This document shows, piece after piece, positions 7,030 through 14,408 of a DNA stretch of 29,369 bases. The stretch is taken from assembly GCA_035527455.1 (NCBI GenBank), contig DATLAN010000551.1, forward strand, positions 1-29,369, in the 5' to 3' direction. A program made the position numbers and the translations under genes. The DNA is from DATLAN01 sp035527455. GTDB taxonomy: Bacteria; Planctomycetota; Planctomycetia; Pirellulales; Thermoguttaceae. The notes beneath the pieces were generated by a model, which was given only the letters and a program-made list of their open reading frames with translations, did not search any database and was not told the origin of the DNA. Every line of letters begins with the position of its first letter. Position 1 is the stretch's first letter.

Positions 7030-8819
7030 GGGGAATCTCCTATTCCGAGGTCCCGGATTCCGAGTTCGTGACGAATCATCTGGTCGAGCTGAACGGCCGA
7101 CTCCCGGTCCCCTTCGCTGATCAACTCCTCGATGCCGCGCTGGTCGGTGACCGTCAACACGATCGGGTCGTCCAGGGTCGCTTTGCCTTCTCGGTCCCCG
7201 CGGAAATCGACCGCCTTCAGTGCGATCTTCACCTGGTCGCCCTTCTCCAACCCCAGGGGTTCCAGATCGAACTGATAACGCTTCCCGGACTGGGTGTCGG
7301 TGGGCGGAAGCCGGCCTGCGGGGGCCGAGAAGATCGTAATCTCCTTCTCTTCTTCCGGCAAGCCGGTTTTGCGGATCACTTCATAGAGGAGCGAAACGCG
7401 GGCGACGCCGTAGTTGTCGGTGGCGCGATAGGCGACGGTGGGCAGGCCGTTGGGAACGACGTAATGGGTCGTGACTCGTCCCTCGACCAGCGGCGGCGGA
7501 TCGATCCGAATACGGACCGCGCCGACGATCGGGGTCTCCAAGTGCTGTCCGTCCGCGTCGGTCACATCGACCTCGAACTCCACCCGCTCGGTAACCGACG
7601 CCAGCCAGGTGTCTTGTGAATCGAGAACCCAACGCGTGCCCGGGGTGGCCGACTTGTCCGATTCGTCGCGCCGCATTTCGCACCGTGCGGTTTCGTCCGA
7701 GTCGAGTTGTTTTCGCCGGAGCGTGACCGTGGCCTGTTCCAGCGGGCTCTTGCTGTCGAGGTGGGCGATCACCCGGGAACCCTCGACCACCGAGACCTGG
7801 CGGAGTCCGGCGGGGATCTTGGGCGTTTCCTCTTCCCGGGCGGTGATGTACGGCGGCGGGATCACTTCAAGCTGGAGTTCTACCCGGGGCAGTTCCGTCA
7901 CGGTCAACTCGGCCGGATCGGTCCAGGCGTCGCCGAGGTAGAGCTGGTAGCGGATCGCTTCGCGCAGGCGTTCCAGTTCGCCCGCATAGACGTTGCTCCG
8001 GCCCACCCGCGCGAGTTCGAGCGTCTGCCTCAGTCCGCTGCGTTGGACGGTCAACTCGGCCCTGCCCTTCTCGGGAAGCTCGCCCGAGCACTGCACTTCC
8101 AGTCGCACGCGGTGCCCGTAGAGAATCTTCACGGGTTTATCGCCGGGTTGGACGGGATCGACGGCGTGGCTGGTGGCGGCGGTCCAATCGACCGGCGCGT
8201 CGGGACCGGTCGGGTCGATCTCGCGGCTCTTGACGGCGATCGACTCGATGACCGTATCGGTGGGATAGTGTCTTGCGCCGAGGGCCAGGCGATGGAAGAA
8301 CGTGCTGACGTGATCCGGAGCCAGGTAGACCACGGCACCCCAAGCGGCCAGCGTCAACACCAGCAGGGCAGACCGCCGCAAGAGCGGCCGGCGGGGAATG
8401 CCCCGCATCACGTTCAGCCGCGCGCCGGAGGCGGCCACCCGGTCGATCACGGCCTGTTCGAGTTGCACGGAGCCCCACTCGGCGGCCTCGGGCGACTCGA
8501 ACTGGACGGCGGCGACCAGGTCGCTGTCGATCCGCTGGGTCCGCTGGACCAGCAGGGCCATGTCCAGATCGGTCTCGCGGTGTCCCAGCCAGGGGAGCGT
8601 ATAGCGGCCGAACGCCCAAATCGCGACCCCCGCACCGGCCAGCCAGCAGACCAGCCGCTGAGAACGGCTCATTTCCAGCCACCAATCCAGCAGAAACGCC
8701 GCGGCCAGAATCCACAGCGCGGTCAGGATCAGCGCGGAAAAGGCGGTGCTCAGGCGGATCCGCCGGCGGCGACGCCGCAGCCGGGAAAGCCGTTTGCGTA
8801 ATTCGTGCAATCTGGTCAT
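7026..8819 (-). CDS. Membrane-anchored DUF4175-like protein with extracytoplasmic beta domains
   Basis: 597 aa. An Arg-rich cytoplasmic start (residues 7-22) precedes two adjacent membrane helices (about 24-46 and 54-75). A soluble segment follows, including ALLVQRTQRIDSDLVAAVQF, and then a third helix (about 149-167). The remaining 430 residues are beta-rich with Ig-like strands, for example PRVELQLEVIPPPYI and YRATDNYGVARVSLLYEV. This architecture matches the N-terminal part of DUF4175-type proteins. Its ATG (8819) overlaps the stop of the VWA gene and its TGA overlaps the ATG of the coiled-coil gene, both as ATGA, so the three are translationally coupled. The reading frame stays open far upstream, but that stretch is antiparallel-frame shadow of the VWA gene. 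The C-terminus ends in a short repetitive tail (GIRDLGIGDSP). Confidence 0.82.
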   Translation of the reverse strand: MTRLHELRKRLSRLRRRRRRIRLSTAFSALILTALWILAAAFLLDWWLEMSRSQRLVCWLAGAGVAIWAFGRYTLPWLGHRETDLDMALLVQRTQRIDSDLVAAVQFESPEAAEWGSVQLEQAVIDRVAASGARLNVMRGIPRRPLLRRSALLVLTLAAWGAVVYLAPDHVSTFFHRLALGARHYPTDTVIESIAVKSREIDPTGPDAPVDWTAATSHAVDPVQPGDKPVKILYGHRVRLEVQCSGELPEKGRAELTVQRSGLRQTLELARVGRSNVYAGELERLREAIRYQLYLGDAWTDPAELTVTELPRVELQLEVIPPPYITAREEETPKIPAGLRQVSVVEGSRVIAHLDSKSPLEQATVTLRRKQLDSDETARCEMRRDESDKSATPGTRWVLDSQDTWLASVTERVEFEVDVTDADGQHLETPIVGAVRIRIDPPPLVEGRVTTHYVVPNGLPTVAYRATDNYGVARVSLLYEVIRKTGLPEEEKEITIFSAPAGRLPPTDTQSGKRYQFDLEPLGLEKGDQVKIALKAVDFRGDREGKATLDDPIVLTVTDQRGIEELISEGDRESAVQLDQMIRHELGIRDLGIGDSP

Positions 8820-11569
8820 GGCAGGTTCACCCACTTCCGCAGCAGCCATTCGCTCAACAACAGTCCCACCACGCAGCCGAAGAACAGCCAGTTGTTCCAC
8901 AGCGAAAGGATTCGTTTGTCGGTTTCGATCTTGGGCGTCAAGTCGATCTCTCCGAGCAGCCGGTTCACCTCGGCAAACTCCAGGCTCATGCCGCCGGGAT
9001 TGGCCGCGGCGATCGATTGCTGAACGGTGAGGTCTCGATTGGGACTGCGCCGCTCGATCGTCTCGTCGGTTTTCACCTGGAACGCGGCTTCCACCGGTTC
9101 GCCGGTCACCGGGTCGGTGACGCGGACGAGATACTGGCCGTCGGCAAACACGGGGAACTCCGTCTGAAACACCCCGGAGCGGACCTGCGTGAGGCTCAGA
9201 GGCTGCACGCGGATCGCGTTGGTTGCGTTTTCCGCGTCCGCGGACGAACCGGGAAGGATCAACTCGCCGGAGAGTTTTGGATCGAGATCCGGCCGGGTCG
9301 TTTGCAGGATCTCCAGCAATCGGGCCTCGGTCAGCGGCTGGTAGTCTTCCGTATAAGCATCTACGGTCAACAGCACCTGGTCGTCGGCCCGATAGTGGCG
9401 GCGGTCCGTTTCCACCACGAACCGTTTCTGGCTGCCCAGGGCGTGGCTGAGGCCGAGCCGGTGGATCATCTGTCCCCAGAATTGCCGGTAGTAGCGTTCG
9501 CCGTATTGCCGACGCATCCGCCAGGTCTCGTTGAATCCCAGGTAGACGACCTCGCCCGCCCCGTACTTGCGGATCGCGATCAGCGGCTGCTTCGTGGGCG
9601 TCCGCGAGCCGGCGCCGGCGGCCGGATCGAGCTGATCCAGCAGCGGCTCGCCGCCGTCGAACAGTCCGCCTTCGTCGGATGCGACGCAAGGATCTTCCGG
9701 GTGTTCGGCCAGCACCAGGGTGTCGCTGTGCAATCCGTCGACCCGCACGTACCACGGCAGCGGGCCGAGGTTGTCCCAGGCCCTGGCGTTTTCGTCCTCG
9801 CCGGAACCTAGCTGCATGAAATCGAAACGCTGGGCCCAGGGGGTCAACTGCAGGCGGAAAGGCTGTCGCTCTTCGACCCGGGCGTGGGCGGAAAAGCCGG
9901 CTCGGGGATCGAACTTCACCGGCAGCATCTTCTCTAGTTCCGTGCCGATCAGTTGGGCCGGTCCGAATTTCGGGCCCGAAAGGATCACCAGTCCCCCGCC
10001 GAACTCGCGGACGAACTCTTCGGTCATCTGGCAGAAGCCGGGACTCAGTGCCGTGGCCGGCAGGTCGCCCAGGAAGATCACGTCGTTGGCGAAGAACTCG
10101 CTGCGCGGAAGCGTCATGGTCGGCAGGAACATCGGATTGGAGTGCTTCACCCGGGGATCCGACTCGCGCAGGAACGTGCGGAAGCCCTCCATGCCGACCA
10201 GCTTGTCGCGGTGGAAGACTTCCTTGATGAACCGCCATTCCCAGGTGGGCTCGTATTCGACGAACAGCAGCCGGAGGAAATCGTCGCGAACGGTGATCTC
10301 GCGCTCGGCCACGTTGTTCTCGTGCACCGCTTCTCGACCCAGCGGCTCGACCTCGGCGCGCAGCAGGAGCTTGCCTTTCTTGTCCGGGATGTACGGAAAC
10401 GGCACCACGAGCGAGGGTCCGGAGAGTTCGACGACCTTCTCGCCGATGGGGATCTCTTCGCTCTCGGGGCGGTCGGCCGCATCGAACCGCCTGGCCAGCA
10501 GCGTCACCTTGACCGACTCGCCTTCGAGCTTTTCGTGCTGCGAGATCTGCAGGTTCACGGCGACCGACTCCCGCTCGTCCTTCTTCATGATCGGCGAGGC
10601 GTCCAGGGCCACGGAGACGTCGACCGCTTTGGTGGCACCGATTCCCACCGCGTAGATCTTCGCCCCGAGCCGTTTGGCCGCTTCCACGGGCTTCTTGCCC
10701 GTGTTGCGGTTGAAGTCGCTCAGGACGATCAAGCCGCCCAGGCTGCTGGCGGCGTTGCGCTGGGCCAGGTCGTCCAGGGCCGTGCCCAAGGCCGAAACCT
10801 TGCCGGTGGCGGTGAGGTTCTCGGCCAAGAACTTCCCGTCGAGCTGCTCGCCTCCCTCGGCCGAGAGCTTCAGCGATCGCACGCCGTGAGCCGAATCGAA
10901 GAGGAACACCTGCAGCCGCGCTTTCTCCGCCAGCTTGGCCAGCAGGTTGTCGTCCGCTCTTCGAAAGAGGCCCTTGACGTAGTCGATCCGCGCAGGCGAG
11001 GAAGGGGTGAGGGGCGAGGGGCGAGGGGCGAGGGGTGAGGGGCGAGGGGCGAGGGGATGCGCCGGATCATCCGTCCCGATCTCTCGTCCCTCGTCCCTCG
11101 TCCCTAACCCCTCATCCCTCGCCCCTCGTCCCTCGTCCCTCGCCCCTCGCCCTTCGACCCCGTCCTCCAGTCCGGCCGCTTCGGCCAGCTTGGCGCGTTC
11201 CTCTTCGTCGTACTGGTCGCGGACGTTCATGCTGTCGGTCCCATCGACGAGGATCCACAGCAGGGGCCGCTTTTCGCTGGTGACGGTGGCGGTGAGGATC
11301 GGTTCGGCCAACATCAACAGCAGCAGGCACAAGGCGCCGCCGCGCAACATGGCCAGCACGGTGCGTGCCATGGCGTGCTTCTGCCGTTGAAAGCGCGCGT
11401 AGAAGACGATCGCGGCGACGGCCAGGGCGACGCAGCCGAACAACAGCCAGGCCGGTCCCTCGGCAGCCCAGCGGGCGGCAAACGAGGCCTCGTAGTCGGT
11501 GATCGCCTCGGTGCCCTCCAAGCGGAGCACACGTCCGAGCAGGTCGGTGAAGGTTTGGGAAAGATTCAT
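8816..11569 (-). CDS. Membrane VWA and glutamine-amidotransferase-like protein
   Basis: 917 aa. Two membrane helices near the N-terminus (about 40-58 and 73-95) are followed by a vWA-like domain. Its metal site reads DGTDS (residues 109-113), a Thr variant of the usual DxSxS. VLSDFN and YAVGIGA match later vWA strands. Residues about 470-560 resemble a class-I glutamine-amidotransferase-like fold (FANDVIFLGDLP, EEFVREFGGGLVILSG), with no obvious catalytic Cys. A C-terminal helix lies at about 893-912. This matches large BatA-neighbour proteins of planctomycetes. The stop overlaps the next start by ATGA. Residues about 138-193 are an in-frame 7-nt repeat insertion (GRGARDEG units, then PLAPRPS units) between two vWA segments. 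The start at 11569 has only a weak ribosome-binding site. Confidence 0.85.
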   Translation of the reverse strand: MNLSQTFTDLLGRVLRLEGTEAITDYEASFAARWAAEGPAWLLFGCVALAVAAIVFYARFQRQKHAMARTVLAMLRGGALCLLLLMLAEPILTATVTSEKRPLLWILVDGTDSMNVRDQYDEEERAKLAEAAGLEDGVEGRGARDEGRGARDEGLGTRDEGREIGTDDPAHPLAPRPSPLAPRPSPLTPSSPARIDYVKGLFRRADDNLLAKLAEKARLQVFLFDSAHGVRSLKLSAEGGEQLDGKFLAENLTATGKVSALGTALDDLAQRNAASSLGGLIVLSDFNRNTGKKPVEAAKRLGAKIYAVGIGATKAVDVSVALDASPIMKKDERESVAVNLQISQHEKLEGESVKVTLLARRFDAADRPESEEIPIGEKVVELSGPSLVVPFPYIPDKKGKLLLRAEVEPLGREAVHENNVAEREITVRDDFLRLLFVEYEPTWEWRFIKEVFHRDKLVGMEGFRTFLRESDPRVKHSNPMFLPTMTLPRSEFFANDVIFLGDLPATALSPGFCQMTEEFVREFGGGLVILSGPKFGPAQLIGTELEKMLPVKFDPRAGFSAHARVEERQPFRLQLTPWAQRFDFMQLGSGEDENARAWDNLGPLPWYVRVDGLHSDTLVLAEHPEDPCVASDEGGLFDGGEPLLDQLDPAAGAGSRTPTKQPLIAIRKYGAGEVVYLGFNETWRMRRQYGERYYRQFWGQMIHRLGLSHALGSQKRFVVETDRRHYRADDQVLLTVDAYTEDYQPLTEARLLEILQTTRPDLDPKLSGELILPGSSADAENATNAIRVQPLSLTQVRSGVFQTEFPVFADGQYLVRVTDPVTGEPVEAAFQVKTDETIERRSPNRDLTVQQSIAAANPGGMSLEFAEVNRLLGEIDLTPKIETDKRILSLWNNWLFFGCVVGLLLSEWLLRKWVNLP
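11004..11161. repeat. 7-nt tandem repeat in inverted arrangement inside a coding region
   Basis: On the plus strand, 11004-11055 is a run of GGGGCGA/GGGGTGA heptamers. Positions 11081-11161 are the complementary type, CTCGTCC/CTCGCCC/CTCATCC heptamers. A 25-nt non-repeat spacer separates them. The two runs can pair as a long hairpin. The heptamer has no stop codon in any of the six frames, so it keeps the VWA reading frame open. On the minus strand it encodes an EGRGARD heptapeptide repeat, then a Pro/Ser/Ala/Arg repeat. The same heptamer occurs at 11711-11736 at the end of the next gene. Confidence 0.9.
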
Positions 11570-11651
11570 GGATTCCGATCCTTAGTGCTCATCCGTAACC
11601 GTCGCTTCTGACCCCTCGCATTTCATTTTCATGGTGACGTTGGGTTACCAT

Positions 11652-11677
11652 GAAACGGCGGGCAAGCCCGCCCGCTA
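11652..11677. repeat. GC-rich palindrome between two VWA genes
   Basis: GGCGGGC (11658-11664) and GCCCGCC (11667-11673) form a 7-bp palindrome around AA. A second imperfect inverted pair, CATGGTGAC and GTTACCATG, lies directly beside it at about 11630-11653. Both fall in the 139-nt gap between the BatA-type gene stop (11709) and the VWA gene start (11569). In RNA they would form intercistronic hairpins. No U-tract follows, so I do not call a terminator. Confidence 0.6.
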
Positions 11678-11708
11678 AACGTTGCTATCACAATCGGCCA
11701 CATCTCCC

Positions 11709-14279
11709 TCACCCCTCGTCCCTCGTCCCTCGCCCCGCTCTGGCCAGGATCACCAACTCCAGCAACAACGCCGCCAACACGCCGGCGGCCAGCCACCGCC
11801 AGGTTTTCGCCCCGCGGAGGCGGGCGGCCTTGAAGTTGCCCAGGGAAAACACGCCGGCGGCCTCCGCCACGGCGTCGGCCTGACCGCGCTGCCGCCGACG
11901 TTGAATCTCTTCTCTGGAGAGCAGTCGCGATTCGTCGGCCGGTCCGTTGAAGGCCAAGGGAAAACTCCACAGCCGGGTGTCCAGTCCCTCGGCCAACGAA
12001 TCTTCGCTGCGCTCGGCCGTCACCCGGTAGACGCCTCGCCGGGTGACGGCCCCAATCGTCACGCCGTAGCGATGCGCCCCGATCGCGTCGACCGAGAGCA
12101 ATTCCTCCGGCTGATCGGGACCGGAGAGCTTGATTCGGGCGGTCCGCGCGGCGGCCGAGACGGGCAAGACGTACCCGCGCTGGCAATCGACGTTCCGCTT
12201 CGGCAGCGTGTCCTGGATCATGTCGCGGAAGATGCGATCGTAGATCACCACGGCGGGCAGCCTCGACAACAGGTTCCAGCGGGGAAACACGCCCGTGGTT
12301 ACCATCAGCACCCGACCCCGGCCGATGCGACGCTCGATCATGAACGGCAGGCCGTTGGTATAGCGCCCCAACACCAGGAACTTCGTCTCTTCGGCCAGTT
12401 CCTTCGTCGGGCGCTGGTCCTCTTCCGACTCGGCCGGGTCGCTGAAGAGGAGCCAGGAAGGTCGCAGCTCTTGGCGCCGCCCTTCCAGCGACGCCCGCTC
12501 GTCGCGATCGTCTGCCGTGAGTTGTCGCTTCTCCTCCAACTCGCGAAGCTCGGCCAGACGGCGGTCGATCTGCTCCACTTCGCTTTGCCGCTTGCGGAGA
12601 TACTCTTCGGTGGTGTGGGCCATCTCCTCTTTCCACCGGTCGCTGTCGATCGCCTCGACCGCCATGGAGAAGATGGGCAGCCGATACATCTCCTCCATGT
12701 CTTCCTCGGAACTGCCCTCCAGCAGGAAGTAGTCGTGATTCTTCAGACTTTCGTAATCCAGCCGGAATTCCGGCCCCTGGACCAGCGAATCGAGCGGCCG
12801 CCCGACCGGCTGGGGCGCCAGGGGCGCGGGCAGAATCCCCAAGCCGCTCCGCCAGGCCGCCTGGTTCCACAAGTCGGGATCGAAATCGGCCCCCGCGGCG
12901 ATCACCAGGTTGCCGCCCTGCTCGACGTACGCGCGGAGCAATTCCACGGTGGCCGCGTCCGGGCCCTTGACGCCGGCGATGACCACCAACCGGGCGTCTT
13001 CCAGCAGGCTGCGGTCGACCTGCTCGATCCGCGCGTGGCGGACCTCGACGAACTGGCGCTCGCGCTCGATCCGGCCGGTCTTCGGGGCCAGCAGCCGGCG
13101 AAGCGGGACGGTTTCCCCAAAGAGATTCAGCGCGGGATTCTCGCGATCGCCCAACGGATCGACGAACACCACGGGCAAGGTGGCCACCAGCGGCACGACC
13201 AGGAATCGCTCGTCGTCGGCCGCCAGCCCGTCGAACCGGTCGCCCTGCTCGGCGGAGATCGAGACCTTGGCCGTGGCGAAGGCGATGTTGCCTTGGCTCT
13301 CGTCGGGACTGCCCAGCGCCGCCGATCCCGCCGCCTGGAACGGATAGGGCTCGAACCGGACCTCGCGCCCGGTGTCCGAACCGCTTTGCAGATCGATCTT
13401 GCGGCCCTCGACGGTCTGGCCGTTGATCGAAAGCGTGACGATCACGTCGCGTTTCTTCTGAGGGCCTTCGTAGTGGATCGTGGCCAGGAAAGTCGCCGGG
13501 TTGCGCAGGTCGGCCACGCCGTCCTGCACGCGGAAGTCGGAAATCCAGGCGTTGTCCACCGGCCCCTCGGGCTGGACCTGCACGACGTCGACCGGTGCGG
13601 GAAGCCTCTGGAGGTGATCGGCCAGCGACGGGACCGGCCAATCGGCGACCTGCCGGTCGGTGACCAGGACGATTCGCTTTTCGCCCGGATCGCGCACCCC
13701 GTCGCAGGCCGCCAGCGCGCGATCGATGGTCTCGTCGGGCAGGGCCGCTTGATCGACCGGACGGATCGCCGCCACCGCTTCCCGGGCGTCTTCCTTCGAG
13801 TAGTACGCGTCGTGGCTGTAGGAGCCGGCCGGTCCACAGGTGGGCAATACCGAGATCCGGCTTCCCGGGGGCACCTCGTCGATCACTTCCTCGGCCCGGA
13901 GTTTCGCCTCGTCCAACAGCGTGCGGTCGTACGGCTGCCCGTCGCGACTCTCCCGCTCCAACACGTACCCCATGCTCAGGCTGTTGTCGATCAAGAGCAC
14001 GGCGTGGACCGGTCCGCCGGATCCCAGCGCGCCGAAGAAGCTGCCGAAGAACGGCCGGGCCAGCGCGGCCCCGAACGCCATGATGCAGAACATCCGCAGG
14101 GCCAAGAGCAACAGGTCGCGCAAACGGACGATCCGCCGGCTGCGGAAGACGGCCTCGCGCAGGAAATCCATCGCCCCCCACTCGACCACCTTGAAACGCT
14201 GCCGGTTCAACAGGTGGATCAAGACCGGCCCGGCGGCTGCAATCAGGCCGGCAATCGCAAACCATTTGGCAATGAACAT
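11709..14279 (-). CDS. BatA-type VWA membrane protein
   Basis: 856 aa. Residues 1-85 form the BatA N-terminal domain (GPVLIHLLNRQRFKVVEWGA) with membrane helices at about 5-22 and 56-78. A vWA domain follows with a complete metal site, DNSLS (residues 98-102). The middle is large and extracytoplasmic, with a segment resembling an amidotransferase-like fold (ARLVVIAGVKGPDAATVELL, then EQGGNLVIAAG). A charged coiled coil sits at about 545-615. A final membrane helix (WLAAGVLAALLLELVILA) lies close to the C-terminus. It ends RAGRGTRDEG, where the last residues and the stop codon come from a 7-nt repeat (11711-11736). It is the third gene of the minus-strand series, 129 nt after the toroid gene and before the VWA/GATase-like gene. 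It presumably works with MoxR in assembling an envelope complex. Confidence 0.9.
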   Translation of the reverse strand: MFIAKWFAIAGLIAAAGPVLIHLLNRQRFKVVEWGAMDFLREAVFRSRRIVRLRDLLLLALRMFCIMAFGAALARPFFGSFFGALGSGGPVHAVLLIDNSLSMGYVLERESRDGQPYDRTLLDEAKLRAEEVIDEVPPGSRISVLPTCGPAGSYSHDAYYSKEDAREAVAAIRPVDQAALPDETIDRALAACDGVRDPGEKRIVLVTDRQVADWPVPSLADHLQRLPAPVDVVQVQPEGPVDNAWISDFRVQDGVADLRNPATFLATIHYEGPQKKRDVIVTLSINGQTVEGRKIDLQSGSDTGREVRFEPYPFQAAGSAALGSPDESQGNIAFATAKVSISAEQGDRFDGLAADDERFLVVPLVATLPVVFVDPLGDRENPALNLFGETVPLRRLLAPKTGRIERERQFVEVRHARIEQVDRSLLEDARLVVIAGVKGPDAATVELLRAYVEQGGNLVIAAGADFDPDLWNQAAWRSGLGILPAPLAPQPVGRPLDSLVQGPEFRLDYESLKNHDYFLLEGSSEEDMEEMYRLPIFSMAVEAIDSDRWKEEMAHTTEEYLRKRQSEVEQIDRRLAELRELEEKRQLTADDRDERASLEGRRQELRPSWLLFSDPAESEEDQRPTKELAEETKFLVLGRYTNGLPFMIERRIGRGRVLMVTTGVFPRWNLLSRLPAVVIYDRIFRDMIQDTLPKRNVDCQRGYVLPVSAAARTARIKLSGPDQPEELLSVDAIGAHRYGVTIGAVTRRGVYRVTAERSEDSLAEGLDTRLWSFPLAFNGPADESRLLSREEIQRRRQRGQADAVAEAAGVFSLGNFKAARLRGAKTWRWLAAGVLAALLLELVILARAGRGTRDEG

Positions 14280-14310
14280 CGGCGGGAATGCGGGCTGATG
14301 GTGGGATTAT

Positions 14311-14391
14311 AGCAGCCATCTCGCTCCGCGAGATGCAGCCTCAAAAGGCTCACATCTTCAACGGCTACATCTCGCGGAGCGAGATGGCTAC
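14311..14391. repeat. Inverted pair of CATCTCGC-family hairpins
   Basis: A perfect CATCTCGCTCCGCGAGATG palindrome at 14317-14335 and its reverse complement at 14368-14386 flank a small internal hairpin (AGCCT...AGGCT, about 14336-14350). The second copy is followed by GCTAC. The element fills the gap between the toroid gene stop (14409) and the BatA-type ATG (14279). It starts 18 nt after one stop and ends about 32 nt before the next start. This is nearly the same position as the related array before MoxR. Confidence 0.88.
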
Positions 14392-14408
14392 TAATACGTG
14401 ATTTATCG

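Noticed and set aside
4696..7071. Very long antisense open frames opposite the coiled-coil gene and similar ones opposite the BatA-type (11682-14312) and giant PQQ (17634-19634) genes
   Set aside because: They mirror high-GC, Ala/Glu/Leu-rich genes, show biased low-complexity translations and no family motifs. The minus-strand frames have signal peptides, domains and ribosome-binding sites.
7029..7075. Repeated CTCGGAAT octamer at the end of the DUF4175-like gene
   Set aside because: Only two copies 17 nt apart. It may be a worn simple repeat, but there is too little to call an element.
8820..10238. Upstream extension of the DUF4175-like frame by more than 470 codons
   Set aside because: It overlaps the VWA/GATase-like gene in another frame, translates to Arg/Pro-rich noise, and the ATG at 8819 gives a clean ATGA overlap and a normal N-terminal membrane topology.
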